Positions 26,241-35,900 of a DNA stretch of 64,000 nucleotides are shown piece by piece (position 1 is the first letter of the stretch; every line of letters starts with the position of its first letter). Below the pieces are notes generated by a model, which worked only from the letters and a program-made list of their open reading frames with translations, was not told where the DNA came from and did not search any database. The translations under genes were made by a program, and so were the position numbers. Source of the DNA: Paeniglutamicibacter kerguelensis (GTDB lineage Bacteria; Actinomycetota; Actinomycetes; Actinomycetales; Micrococcaceae); contig NZ_JAGIOF010000004.1 of the NCBI RefSeq assembly GCF_017876535.1, forward strand, positions 62,001 to 126,000. Direction: 5' to 3'.

Positions 26241-26894
26241 TCAGCCCGCCGGGAGTCGATTCGGTGCTACCTCGACGGCCAGGTACCTGAACTGCCCAAG
26301 CCCCTCGACGGGCGGGGCATAGTCGTCCCACCGCAGGTCGTAGTTCCCCTGCAGGGTCCGCGTCTTGTGGTGATCAGGCTGGCCCGCCCAGGCCCGGGTT
26401 TCTCTCAGGGTCGTTCCCTCGTGCAGCCGGAAATCCTCGTCGTGGCTTGCCTGGCCCGCACACGCCGACTCACTCCACAGAGCCGGGACATTGGACATCA
26501 GAAGCGCGAGGCCATTGCCGGCCGGTTTGGCCTGGCAGAACCTTTCAAGGCGGAAGATGTCGTGTACGAACCCGTGTCGCAGCAGGTCATCCGCACCCTG
26601 CTCGCGGAGGTTGAATTCCTCGCCCCTCAGGTCCTTGCCCTGCCCGGCAGTCGGATAGAACTTGAACTCGACCGCAGTACTTCCTGCGTGCGTGAAACAG
26701 AGCATGTCAAGGACTTCCCGGGGGTCTCCGACATCTTGCTGCCTCATCTCCATGCGAACCTTGATCCGTGGATCAAGCCTCCATATCGCACGGCCGAAGG
26801 CATGCTGCAAGTCGCCTTCGGAATGAAACACCTGACGATCCTCGGACAGCTGGCGCATCACGGACTGCAACGGAACTCTTCCTGCAATCAACAT
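26241..26894 (-). CDS. PD-(D/E)XK nuclease-like protein
   Basis: 217 aa. The N-terminal 80 residues show the order of a PD-(D/E)XK core: helix with Glu26 in FHSEGDLQHAFGRAI, strand pair with VRMEM, Asp63 in VLDMLCF, and Glu76-Phe-Lys78 in STAVEFKFY. The remainder has charged helices, a Trp-rich segment (NYDLRWDDYAPP) and a final beta strand. I know similar FHSEADFQHA-type proteins as uncharacterised actinobacterial genes. No start-site signal is strong; ATG 26894 is used. It lies 45 bp behind a YcaQ/AlkZ-like gene on the same strand, suggesting a DNA-processing pair. The actual activity is unproven. Confidence 0.65.
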   Translation of the reverse strand: MLIAGRVPLQSVMRQLSEDRQVFHSEGDLQHAFGRAIWRLDPRIKVRMEMRQQDVGDPREVLDMLCFTHAGSTAVEFKFYPTAGQGKDLRGEEFNLREQGADDLLRHGFVHDIFRLERFCQAKPAGNGLALLMSNVPALWSESACAGQASHDEDFRLHEGTTLRETRAWAGQPDHHKTRTLQGNYDLRWDDYAPPVEGLGQFRYLAVEVAPNRLPAG

Positions 26895-26938
26895 ATTTCA
26901 GGCCCCTATTCGGTTACCGGGCGACGCGCCCTGTGAGC

Positions 26939-28159
26939 TCATTCACTCCGCAACCTATCCAACGCGGCGATGTTCTTCAAGCGTGATTTTGGCGAATCCA
27001 AGCTAAACGACCTGAAGTCCCCCAGATCCTCGCCGATCCACGCCTGCACCTCGGCGATGCGTTTCAGGACCTTCTTGCTCGCCGGCTCAAACGTCCACCA
27101 CGCGATTCGTTCATTCTCCGGATCGTATTGCCACAATCCGATGATTTTTCCGCGGTCCACGATCGGGTGGTCGGACAAATCGGCCGCCAAGGCGGAGCCA
27201 CCCATTCCGGTGACGGCTGCCCGTCCCGCGGCGTCGAATGCGTCGCTTGAGTTCCGGCGAAGCAGCACCAGGGAATCCGATCCGGCCAGCAAATGCACAT
27301 CCTCATCGGCTGGCATCTCGAACCTTGCCATCAAGGACACGTCCTCCGGCATCATCCACAGCACGTCATCGCCTGCGGTCTTGACGTCCACCGCACCGAT
27401 CGAAGCCAGCGCAGCCTTGGTCTGCGCAACGGTGAACGCCGTAAACCAACGAATCTGTCCCGTCGTCGCCCCGCCGGTCCATCCCAGGAACCTCTCCACC
27501 ATCCGAGACCGCACCGCTTCGTCGCTCTCCCCCGTGGCCGGAAGCTCCCACGCCACGTACGAATAGCGCTGCTGGTCCAAGCGGCCGTTCACCGGGACCC
27601 GCCGGATTCGTCCGTCCGCCTGCAGCAATCCAAGCGCCGCGGGCAAAGTCGTGGTGGCGCCCTTCTTCTTGCCCTCCTCGCCCATGTTGCGGACTTGGTC
27701 GCCCAACACCTCCTTGAGCTCGCGCGGGTCCATCGGCGGTTCTCCGGCCGCCTTGGCACGCAGCAGGACTTCCTTCACGGAGTCGGCCAGTCGTTCAATT
27801 TCGTCTCGCTCGACGCCCAACCGCAGAAGGATCTTCACTGAGGCTTCCGCAGAGGCTCCTCCCAGCTGCAATCCCCATGCGAAGTCGGCAGCTGGCAAGA
27901 CGTACGTGCACCCGCGCGCCGTGGGCAGTTCGTGAATTTCCTGAGTTGCCACCAATCGATCGGCGGCTTCCCTCCTGATGCCGGCCCTGGCAAAGAGCGT
28001 CAGGTAGATATTGGCGCCTCCCACGGAACGGGCCCATCCCACACGATCCAGCACGCTTGCGGCGTCCTCTCCCATGAGATTCCCGTCAAGTCCCTGCCGG
28101 TGCCACGACCACGCACGGAGAAACTCCTGGGTCAGCTTGTCGATGGGAATTGTCGGCAT
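26939..28159 (-). CDS. Winged helix DNA-binding domain protein, YcaQ/AlkZ-like
   Basis: About 406 aa. The overall plan matches the HTH_42/DUF1006 family: repeated winged helices, with GWARSVGGANIYLTLFARAGI near the N-terminus, a middle ALGLLQADGRIRRVPVNGRLDQQRYSYV, and a C-terminal wing with HPIVDRGKIIGLWQYDPENERIAWWTF. Some family members are DNA glycosylases that unhook interstrand crosslinks (AlkZ, YcaQ); catalytic status here is not certain because the QxQ/QxD pair is not obvious. GAGGA lies 5 nt before ATG 28159; ATG 28177 is a close alternative. It may form an operon with the PD-(D/E)XK-like gene downstream. Its promoter abuts the tRNA-Ser gene. Confidence 0.75.
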   Translation of the reverse strand: MPTIPIDKLTQEFLRAWSWHRQGLDGNLMGEDAASVLDRVGWARSVGGANIYLTLFARAGIRREAADRLVATQEIHELPTARGCTYVLPAADFAWGLQLGGASAEASVKILLRLGVERDEIERLADSVKEVLLRAKAAGEPPMDPRELKEVLGDQVRNMGEEGKKKGATTTLPAALGLLQADGRIRRVPVNGRLDQQRYSYVAWELPATGESDEAVRSRMVERFLGWTGGATTGQIRWFTAFTVAQTKAALASIGAVDVKTAGDDVLWMMPEDVSLMARFEMPADEDVHLLAGSDSLVLLRRNSSDAFDAAGRAAVTGMGGSALAADLSDHPIVDRGKIIGLWQYDPENERIAWWTFEPASKKVLKRIAEVQAWIGEDLGDFRSFSLDSPKSRLKNIAALDRLRSE

Positions 28160-28246
28160 TTCGGTCCTCAGCATCATGGCTACATTCTTCCCCGGCGACC
28201 CCTCGTTTTTGTTGTACGCCATTCTTCCGATAGAGTGTTCAGGTCT

Positions 28247-28337
28247 GGTGACGTGTCCGAGCGGCCGAAGGTGCAACACTCGAAATGTTGTGTACGGTAA
28301 CCCCGTACCGAGGGTTCAAATCCCTCCGTCACCGCCA
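28247..28337 (+). tRNA. tRNA-Ser (anticodon CGA)
   Basis: Class II tRNA with acceptor stem GGTGACG/CGTCACC, anticodon stem CAACA/TGTTG around loop CTCGAAA (anticodon CGA), a long variable arm (GTACGG...CCGTAC), T-loop TTCAAAT, discriminator G and encoded CCA. A TAGAGT -10-like box lies at 28231-28236. A strong hairpin follows. The DNA on its 3' side is of lower G+C, so its end may have been an integration point. Confidence 0.97.
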
Positions 28338-28340
28338 GTT

Positions 28341-28378
28341 TGAAGGGTTCCAACTCCGCAGGGAGTTGGAACCCTTCA
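28341..28378 (+). terminator. Terminator of tRNA-Ser
   Basis: A perfect 17-bp inverted repeat (28341-28357 with 28362-28378), loop GCAG, 3 nt after the tRNA end. Confidence 0.9.
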
Positions 28379-28415
28379 GTCGTTTAAGACTTGGGCGCAG
28401 CGACCGGTCGTTAAG

Positions 28416-28982
28416 TTACTCTCCGTTTAAGACTCGATAGTGGAGATGCGCTACCCCATTCGGAAAAACACGCTGCCCCAACAAGGCCAGATTCAATCGA
28501 ACGTCATGCGGCAAAGCTCGTTTGCCGCCTCCGACAATCACCGGAGACACCAAGAAATGGATCTCGTCGACCAACCCGGCTTTCAAGGCCTGACCGGCAA
28601 GTTCTGCGCCGCCCACGGAGAGGTCTGCAGTGGCCTCGGTTTTCATTCTTCCGACATCCACCGGATCAAAGCTCGATTCAATCCGGGTTCTCTTGGTATC
28701 AACTTCCCGCAAGGTTTTGGAGTAGACGATCTTCTCCGCATCGTGCCAAATCGTGGCATAGTCCTCAATGAACGGCGGCAAGTCCTTTCGCCCGTACATC
28801 GGCTCCCAAAATTTCATGACTTCGTAGAGTTTCCGGCCCATCAGTTGCGTTCCGATACCTCGTTCGAGTTCGTTGGCAAAGGCATGCACATCGGGGTCGG
28901 GCATACTCCAATCGAAGTTGCCTTCTGCATCGGCTACATAGCCGTCAAGTGAGGCGATTGCAGTGTAGAAGAGCTTAGCCAT
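28416..28982 (-). CDS. Dihydrofolate reductase family protein (RibD C-terminal domain)
   Basis: 188 aa single domain. N-terminal FYTAIASLDGYVADAEGNFDW, LMGRKLYEVMKFW (about residues 40-60), a central YSKTL strand, and the late DLSVGGAELAGQALKAGLVDEIHFLVSPVIVGGG match RibD-C/DfrA-like NADPH reductases such as YyaP/YwjB. Function is unknown; most relatives are not true folate reductases. Start 28982 (MAKLFYTA) has AAGG upstream; the frame continues upstream as non-coding. G+C is lower than in most of the window. Confidence 0.88.
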   Translation of the reverse strand: MAKLFYTAIASLDGYVADAEGNFDWSMPDPDVHAFANELERGIGTQLMGRKLYEVMKFWEPMYGRKDLPPFIEDYATIWHDAEKIVYSKTLREVDTKRTRIESSFDPVDVGRMKTEATADLSVGGAELAGQALKAGLVDEIHFLVSPVIVGGGKRALPHDVRLNLALLGQRVFPNGVAHLHYRVLNGE

Positions 28983-29013
28983 GGGACCTTCTTCGTTTGG
29001 TTCTGGTGAACAA

Positions 29014-29955
29014 TTACTCAAAGATCGACGCACACCCCGGACCATCAGGGGTTGCTCGGCAGTTTTCTGCGACAAGTACTTTCTTGGTTCGCCAAACGCT
29101 AATGGTCACCGATGTGCTCGGCACATTGGCTACGCCTGGGATCGGGGTCCACGGACCGCCTTCGGTGGAATACTCCCCACGGAATCTAGTCGTAAGACCC
29201 ACGCCAAAGTCTCCGGTTTCCTTATAGACATGGCTGGTGGAAGTCGGCGCATCAAATCCGCGATTGGTTTGCCGTTCGCCGGGGAAGTTCACGGTACGGG
29301 ACGAACCGTCGCCATACGACCACGAATACGATGTCGGGATGGCGCGCACTCGTACGTCTTGGTCAAAGATCACGATGTCGAAATTCTGGTTTTCCGAGTC
29401 TGCGTACAGATGGGCGTGACCATTTCGAAGCGAGAAGTTCTCCGGTTGGCTAATGATCGTTGAAGCCAGAATCGGAAGCTCTCGGAACCGCTCTGGGGTT
29501 ACTTTTGCAATGTCTTGCTCAGCGCCTGGAATGTCAGCTGGAGGCTCGTTTGAACAATAGGATTGCCTCGATATCTGTTGACCTTTTCGAGGTCCGTTCA
29601 AAACATAAATTAGACGTAGCATCGGATAACTGCCGTCCGCACATGGGGGATCCGTATTTGCATTGCATCCCATGAGATTCACAAGGGACGGCTCGCATTG
29701 CCGGAAATACAGCACTTTGTACTGGATCTTCGGACCGTTGTTGACTAGACGACTCTTGCTAGCGTCATTGAAGTAGCCTGGGACGTCAGACCTGGCTCCA
29801 CTAACACAACCAGACTGGGCACTCTTAATCGCTTGGCCGCCCAGCGATGTGCTCGATCCGCATCCGTCTGGCAGGGTATCTGCCGTAGCCGGAACCCCCG
29901 AAAAGACTATACAAATTGTGGCCGTAGCTATTGAAATCAGACTGCGCGACCTCAT
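29014..29955 (-). CDS. Secreted PKD-domain-like protein
   Basis: 313 aa. A Sec signal peptide (hydrophobic 5-20, cleavage likely after PATA-D at about residue 25) precedes an extracytoplasmic protein. A PKD-type beta sandwich is in the second half (about 205-285): SYSWSYGDGSSRTVNF, then TSTSHVYKETGDFGVGLTTRF. The first half has several Cys (Cys32, Cys49, and the C-x-x-x-x-C area near residues 88-105) that could form disulfides outside the cell. There is no enzyme motif. It follows a DUF6318-like lipoprotein gene with a 1-nt TAATG overlap, so the two are translated together. Function is unknown; cell-surface binding is plausible. Confidence 0.8.
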   Translation of the reverse strand: MRSRSLISIATATICIVFSGVPATADTLPDGCGSSTSLGGQAIKSAQSGCVSGARSDVPGYFNDASKSRLVNNGPKIQYKVLYFRQCEPSLVNLMGCNANTDPPCADGSYPMLRLIYVLNGPRKGQQISRQSYCSNEPPADIPGAEQDIAKVTPERFRELPILASTIISQPENFSLRNGHAHLYADSENQNFDIVIFDQDVRVRAIPTSYSWSYGDGSSRTVNFPGERQTNRGFDAPTSTSHVYKETGDFGVGLTTRFRGEYSTEGGPWTPIPGVANVPSTSVTISVWRTKKVLVAENCRATPDGPGCASIFE

Positions 29956-30605
29956 TATGATTTTTCCCCAGGCTCGATGAACTCAAGGTCCACGACCTGC
30001 CACCCTTTTTTGAATACTAGGTATAACGTCCCAACCATCGGTTCTGAGGTTTTAGGGAATGTCCCTTGGACCTTCCCAGAACTTATATATGCGACTATTT
30101 CTTCCCGCTGCAACGCGAATCCAGCGACTCCATCGTCACCGATTGCTTTTGACAAAGTGATCGAAACATCAATCGCTCCACCTGCGCGCCAAGCACCCAC
30201 CGCTTTGTTTTGATCAACTGGATCAACAATCTGTTCCGCGCACAAGAAGCACGACCTTTGCGTAACCGATTTGAGAGGTTTCGTATCGTTGGTCGCATCG
30301 GAGTAGCTAACAAGCTCGAACCAGTACTCGGTAAATGCAGCAACTCCCGCTTCTGTTCTTTCTTTCGCGGCTTCCGGCATTTTCGGGACGGGCCAGTTTT
30401 GCGCAGGGCCCGTCGAGCTCGCTGGAACTGGTTTCGGCGTCGGGTTGGCACTCGGCGTGGGCGACAAACTGGGTGCGTTGATCGATGCTGGTGGTAGCGA
30501 GCTGGAAGGCTCGGCGGGATCCGCCGAGGCTGTGCAGCCAGCGGCTCCCATCAAGAATGCGCCCGCGCATAGGGCGATGATGACGCTTTTAGTTTTGCCA
30601 AACAT
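29955..30605 (-). CDS. Lipoprotein, DUF6318-like
   Basis: 216 aa. The signal peptide ends in a lipobox (GAAGC, Cys24 or so), followed by a Ser/Pro-rich linker (to about residue 70) and a compact domain (about 75-214) beginning ERTEAGVAAFTEYWFELVSYSDATNDTKPLK, with a pair CFLC and a final strand GWQVVDLEF. That layout matches the DUF6318 lipoproteins common in Micrococcaceae. The linker suggests a cell-wall-spanning anchor. Start 30605 is the ATG directly before the basic signal sequence. It overlaps the PKD gene start by 1 nt. The function is unknown. G+C is clearly lower than in the surrounding core genes. Confidence 0.8.
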   Translation of the reverse strand: MFGKTKSVIIALCAGAFLMGAAGCTASADPAEPSSSLPPASINAPSLSPTPSANPTPKPVPASSTGPAQNWPVPKMPEAAKERTEAGVAAFTEYWFELVSYSDATNDTKPLKSVTQRSCFLCAEQIVDPVDQNKAVGAWRAGGAIDVSITLSKAIGDDGVAGFALQREEIVAYISSGKVQGTFPKTSEPMVGTLYLVFKKGWQVVDLEFIEPGEKS

Positions 30606-30759
30606 GCCTGGCCTACGATTCAGGTCGGAGTCATTTGATCGACATCGTAGACCGGATCGGCTGTGTGCGGCAGGGGTTATCCACAAGCCATTTCAATTCA
30701 AAGACGAAATATCGAACTGGAGAGCAACTCTCACTGAGTTCAAACGCTTTCTTGACGCC

Positions 30760-31545
30760 TTATCCCGAATTGCTTGCTGTTCTTCCGTTGGTCAACCACT
30801 CCTCGAATGTAGTCGGATCCTTCGCGACCCCGACTCCTGGCAGCAGTCCGCCGTTCAAGACCTTGATTCCGGGCACCGGGACGGCAATGACCCGGGTATG
30901 CGGAGCACCATTCTGAAGCACGTTGTTGTTGTGTGCGACCAACCGTGCCAACTTCGCCATGTTTCGAGGTTCCGGGCCCGCCAGCTCAACTCCAGCAGGT
31001 GCTTCCGTCCCCAGTTCAACCGCGGAAACAATGACTCGGGCAACGGCATCGGCGGCAACAGGTTGGCTCATCATCCGTGGCACCAGCGCAATCGGGCCGA
31101 CACGCAGTTGGTTGATGAGTGTCTCCGTAAGTTCAAACCACTGTGTTGAACGGACGATCGTGGTTGGAACCGGGGCGTTTTGGTATCGCGCTTCTTGCGC
31201 CGCCTTGCCGCGATAGTAACCCATGTGTCTGTTGATCTCGGGGTTGCGCGCGTTCACGATCGACACGCACACGAGATGCGCCACGCGGGCGTCCTCGGCC
31301 GCCCGGATCACGTTTCGAGCGGTCGTCTCGTAGAAATCGACGCATACATCGGCCTTCATCGAGATGATGTTCAGGCAGTCGACCACCGCGTCGGCACCCG
31401 CAAACGAATCCGCCAGACCCGTTCCCGTGTATGCATCGATACCGGTCGAACGGCTGGCGAGGATGGCTTGGTGACCGGCAGACTCCAGCAGCTGTGCCAC
31501 GCGCCCGCCCATGTTTCCCTGTCCTCCGAGAACAATGACTTTCAT
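30760..31545 (-). CDS. NAD(P)H-binding SDR-like protein (NmrA type)
   Basis: 261 aa. The N-terminal Rossmann motif is VIVLGGQGNMGGRVAQLL (residues 3-20), followed by a short second strand and VVDCLNIIS. YYRGKAAQEARY (about residues 107-118) supplies the Tyr/Lys pair of atypical SDRs. Its length and the SIVNARNPEIN region fit NmrA/SDR_a5-like proteins, which sense or reduce with NAD(P). The substrate is unknown. It is a single gene between the lower-G+C block and the PAP2 gene; its own base composition is intermediate. Confidence 0.85.
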   Translation of the reverse strand: MKVIVLGGQGNMGGRVAQLLESAGHQAILASRSTGIDAYTGTGLADSFAGADAVVDCLNIISMKADVCVDFYETTARNVIRAAEDARVAHLVCVSIVNARNPEINRHMGYYRGKAAQEARYQNAPVPTTIVRSTQWFELTETLINQLRVGPIALVPRMMSQPVAADAVARVIVSAVELGTEAPAGVELAGPEPRNMAKLARLVAHNNNVLQNGAPHTRVIAVPVPGIKVLNGGLLPGVGVAKDPTTFEEWLTNGRTASNSG

Positions 31546-31582
31546 GCCCCGAGCCTACGCCTGGGGAGCACCTAAACAGATA

Positions 31583-31615
31583 GGCCTGCCTGGAATGAAA
31601 GTTCCCCGGCAGGCC
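31583..31615 (-). terminator. Hairpin behind the PAP2 gene
   Basis: GGCCTGCC (31583-31590) pairs with GGCAGGCC (31608-31615), with a further short GGAA/TTCC pairing inside, between the PAP2 stop and the SDR start. Confidence 0.65.
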
Positions 31616-31640
31616 CATCGGCAATTCCGTTACGGCGTAC

Positions 31641-32348
31641 CTAGACCATGATCCAGTGCGCAAATCGCCGATTCTTCAGCACCACAAAATGGTGCAACGA
31701 GATGACGATTGCCGCCCAGGCGCCGCCGATCAACAACCCTTGAAGCACGTCCGTCAGCCAATGGTGTCCCAGATAGATGCGGCTCCATCCAATGGCCAAG
31801 ACCAAGATTCCCAAGGAAACCAGACTCAAGATGCGGGCTAGCTGGCTCCGCAGGACAAGGAAAAGCAGGTAACCGACGACCCCGAGAATCGCGGTGGCAT
31901 TGAGCGTATGGCCGCTGGGGAAGGCATACGACGTGGGCAGAGGCTCGACGACCTGGGCCAGCAGCGGACGCGCTCGCGCGGTCAGGTTTTTCAGCAGCAC
32001 GGTCAAGGCAACCGAACCCGCCGCGGTGAATCCGATCAGCAGCACCGGCCAATAGCTGCGGGTCCGCCAAGCCAGAAACCCGGTGGCAAGAAGTGCAATC
32101 GTCGTCATGCCCCAGGCGCTGCCGAGCGTCGAAAAGAACCATGCAACATTCGTGGCGACGGGCGTCCGGTGTGCGACCATCCATTCAAGCGTCGGAACAT
32201 CCCACGTTCCAATTCCTTCGCCCATCCGCGCCGAAACCCACAAGCGCCGGGCAACGCCGAAGAGACCCAGCGTCAGGGCAAGGACAAGGACAAATATGGA
32301 TCCGACGCTTGGAGCACGTCCGGGTCCGCGGCGTCTGGGGGTGTTCAT
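31641..32348 (-). CDS. PAP2 family phosphatase (membrane lipid phosphatase type)
   Basis: 235 aa with about six membrane helices. The three acid-phosphatase motifs are complete: KNLTARARP, SYAFPSGHT and SRIYLGHHWLTDV (about residues 113-121, 133-141 and 187-199). It removes phosphate from lipid phosphates such as undecaprenyl diphosphate or phosphatidic acid at the outer face of the membrane. Start 32348 (MNTPRRRG) is chosen; TAGGCT lies 7 nt before it with no ribosome site, so it is likely leaderless. It diverges from rlmH. Confidence 0.93.
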   Translation of the reverse strand: MNTPRRRGPGRAPSVGSIFVLVLALTLGLFGVARRLWVSARMGEGIGTWDVPTLEWMVAHRTPVATNVAWFFSTLGSAWGMTTIALLATGFLAWRTRSYWPVLLIGFTAAGSVALTVLLKNLTARARPLLAQVVEPLPTSYAFPSGHTLNATAILGVVGYLLFLVLRSQLARILSLVSLGILVLAIGWSRIYLGHHWLTDVLQGLLIGGAWAAIVISLHHFVVLKNRRFAHWIMV

Positions 32349-32445
32349 GCTTATCAGCCTAACGTTCCAACATGTCAGTGCCTTGATGCTCGCTGGGAGG
32401 ACGCCCGGATACGGAGGCAGGCAGTGGATGCGGGAAGATGGAAAC

Positions 32446-32904
32446 ATGACAATCCGCGTGCTGGCCATCGGCAAGAAACATGAATCCTGGGTGACCGAGG
32501 GCATCGACCGCTACGAGAAGCGCATGAAAAAGCCCTTCGACGTGAAGTGGCAGCTGCTGCCGCATTCCTCCCGCGATGGCGACGCCGCGCGCACCGAGGA
32601 ATCCGAGCGCATCCTGGCCAAGGTCGATGCGAAGGACTTCCTGATCCTGCTCGACGAGCGCGGCAAGAACATCGACTCCCCCGCACTGGCCACGACGCTG
32701 CAGCGCCCGCTGGACACCTCGCGCAGCATCACCGTGGTGATCGGCGGGGCCTACGGCGTCGACGAATCGGTGCACAACCGCGCCGACTTTATCTGGAGCC
32801 TGTCCAAGCTGGTCTTCCCGCACCAGCTGGTGCGCCTCATCCTGACCGAACAGCTCTACCGGGCACAGGAAATCGCCGGCGGCGGCAAGTACCACCACGT
32901 CTAA
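32446..32904 (+). CDS. rlmH: 23S rRNA (pseudouridine1915-N3)-methyltransferase RlmH
   Basis: 152 aa, typical of the SPOUT enzyme RlmH. ILLDERGKNIDSPALA and VIGGAYGVDESV are the SAM-knot motifs, and the C-terminus FPHQLVRLILTEQLYRAQEI...YHHV is the family ending that reaches the active site. It methylates pseudouridine 1915 of helix 69 in the assembled ribosome. The start at 32446 (MTIRVLAIGKKHE) is the family start; the frame continues upstream through non-coding DNA. It is followed closely by the lhr gene. Confidence 0.97.
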   Translation: MTIRVLAIGKKHESWVTEGIDRYEKRMKKPFDVKWQLLPHSSRDGDAARTEESERILAKVDAKDFLILLDERGKNIDSPALATTLQRPLDTSRSITVVIGGAYGVDESVHNRADFIWSLSKLVFPHQLVRLILTEQLYRAQEIAGGGKYHHV

Positions 32905-32964
32905 ACCAACACGTCAGCAACGCCGCGGCGCATATTGGCGGTGCAGGCACTTAAGCTGGGAATG

Positions 32965-35900
32965 ATGGCCAAGCAACCGGATCCACGACACGTCCTCGAA
33001 CGATTCACGCCCGCCACGCGGGCCTGGTTCGAAGGTGCCTTTGCCGCGCCGACGCCGGCCCAGATCGGCGCGTGGGACGCGATTTCCACCGGGCGGCACG
33101 CCCTGGTCATCGCCCCGACGGGATCGGGCAAGACGCTCTCCGCGTTCCTCTGGGCGCTGGATTCCTTTGCCCGCACGGCCACCGAAATCATGGCCCCCGC
33201 GCTGCCGGGGCTGGAAAACGGCGACCGGCCCGCAGCCGCCACCCGGCCGAAAACCGGAGGCACCCATTCCGCCGGAACCAGGGTGCTCTACATTTCGCCG
33301 CTGAAGGCCCTGGGCGTTGACGTCGAGAGGAACCTGCGCGCCCCGCTGGTGGGCATCAAGGCCACCGCCGCACACCTGGGGCTGGCCGTGCCGCAGGTGT
33401 CCGTGGGCGTGCGTTCCGGCGACACTCCGGCGAACGAGCGCCGCAAGCTTGTCACCAACCCGCCGGACATCCTGATCACCACCCCCGAGTCGCTGTACCT
33501 GATGCTGACCTCCCGGGCCCGCGAGTCGCTGGCCGGGGTTCACACCGTGATCCTCGACGAGGTCCATGCGGTGGCCGGCACCAAGCGCGGGGCGCACCTA
33601 GCGCTCTCGCTGGAGCGGATGGATGCGCTGCTGGGGACCCCGGTGCAGCGCATCGGGCTTTCGGCAACCGTGGAGCCGCGCGAGGAGGTGGCGCGCTTTG
33701 TGGGCGGCGGTGCCCCGGTGTCCGTGATTGCCCCGCCGATCACCAAGACCTGGGATTTGAGCGTGCGGGTGCCTGTGGAGGACATGACGGACCTGCCGGC
33801 CGCCGCGGCCGCGCACGACCTGGGCCCGGGTTCCGGGCTGGCCCCGCAGGCGAGCATCTGGCCGCACGTCGAGGAACAGATCGTCGATTTGATCGAGGCG
33901 AACCGCTCCACGATCGTGTTCGCCAATTCCCGGCGCCTGGCCGAGCGGTTGACCGGCAGGTTGAACGAGATCCACGAATCCCGGGTGACCGGAATCGATG
34001 TGGATCCAGGCTTTGCCCCGGGCGGCATCGGATCCACCGGCGCGGAGATGACCGGTGGGTCGGCGCCCCGGCGCGTGCAGCCGGGCAGCGGCATGCCCGC
34101 CGCCATGATGGCGCAGGCCGGCATGGTCTCCGGGGCCGGGGAAGTCGGCGTGGTCCCGCTGGCCCGGGCGCACCACGGATCCGTCTCCAAGGAGACCCGC
34201 GCGCAGATCGAAGACGACCTGAAGACCGGGGTGCTGCGCGCCGTGGTGGCCACCAGTTCGCTGGAACTGGGCATCGACATGGGGCTGGTGGACCTGGTGG
34301 TGCAGGTCGAATCGCCCCCGTCGGTCGCGTCGGGCCTGCAGCGCGTGGGCCGCGCCGGGCACCAGGTCGGCGAGACCTCGATCGGCACCTTCTTCCCCAA
34401 GCACCGCGCGGATCTGCTCTCCACGGCGCTGACCGTCTCCCGCATGCGCGAGGGGAAGATCGAGAAGCTGCACATCCCCGCCAACCCGCTGGACGTGCTG
34501 GCCCAGCAGACCCTGGCCGCCTGCGCGCTGGAGGACCTGGACGTGGAGGCCTGGTTCGACACCGTGCGCCGGGCCGCCCCCTATGCCGGGCTGCCGCGCG
34601 CCGCGTTCACCGCGACGCTGGAAATGCTCGCCGGCAAGTACCCGTCCGACGAGTTCGCCCAGCTGCGCCCGCGCATCGTCTGGGACCGGGACACCGGCAC
34701 GCTCACCGGACGCCCAGGCGCCCAGCGGCTTGCTGTGGTCAGCGGCGGCACCATCCCGGACCGCGGGCTCTTCGGCGTGTACCTGGTGGGCTCGGAGGAG
34801 AACTCCGGGGCCAAGGGCGGGCGCCGGGTGGGCGAGCTCGACGAGGAAATGGTCTACGAGTCCCGGGTCGGGGACGTGTTTGCGCTCGGGGCGACCAGCT
34901 GGAAGATCGAGGACATCACCCACGACCGGGTGCTGGTCTCCCCCGCGTTCGGGCAGCCCGGCAAGCTTCCGTTCTGGAAGGGCGACACCCAGGGCCGGCC
35001 CGTGGAGCTCGGCGCGGCGCTGGGAAAGTTCACCGCCGCCCTGGTGTCCATGCCGGAGGCCGCCGCGCGGGAGGAGCTCGCGGGCATCGGGCTTGACGCC
35101 TTCGCCTCCGGCAACCTGCTGAACTACCTGGGCGCGCAGGCGGAGGCGACCTCCGTGGTGCCCAGCGACAAGACCATGGTGGTCGAACGCTTCGTCGACG
35201 AACTCGGCGACTGGCGGGTCATCCTGCACTCGCCCTTCGGCCTGCCCGTGCACGCGCCCTGGGCGCTGGCCGTGGGTGCCAGGTTGCACGAACGCTACGG
35301 GCTGGACGGCTCCGCCATGGCGGCCGATGACGGGATCGTGCTGCGGGTCCCGGCGATGGACGACGAACCACCCGGGGCCGAGCTCTTTGCGTTCGAGCCC
35401 GAGGAAATCGAGGACCTGGTCACCGCGCAGGTGGGCAACTCGGCGCTCTTCGCCTCCCGCTTCCGCGAATGCGCGGCCCGGGCGCTGCTGCTGCCGCGCA
35501 CCAACCCCGCCAAGCGCACGCCGCTGTGGCAGCAACGCCAGCGCAGTGCGCAGCTGCTGGACGTGGCACGGAAGTACCCCGACTTCCCGATCATCCTCGA
35601 GACGGTCCGCGAGTGCCTCAACGACGTCTACGACCTGCCGTCGCTGAAGAACCTGCTGGCCCTGATGGGTTCGCGCGGCATTTCGGTGCGCGAGGTGCAG
35701 ACCCGGTTGCCCTCGCCCTTCGCCCAGTCGCTGCTCTTTGGCTACGTGGCGCAGTTCCTCTACGAGGGCGACTCGCCGCTGGCCGAGCGCCGAGCCGCGG
35801 CACTGAGCCTTGACCCGGCGCTGCTGAACGAGCTGCTGGGCCGCACCGAGTTGCGCGAGCTGCTCGATGCGCAGGTCATCCTCCGCACCGAGGCGGAACT

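Noticed and set aside
28247..31600. Integrated element with attL at tRNA-Ser
   Set aside because: No integrase and no second copy of the tRNA 3' end was found downstream; only the composition shift remains.
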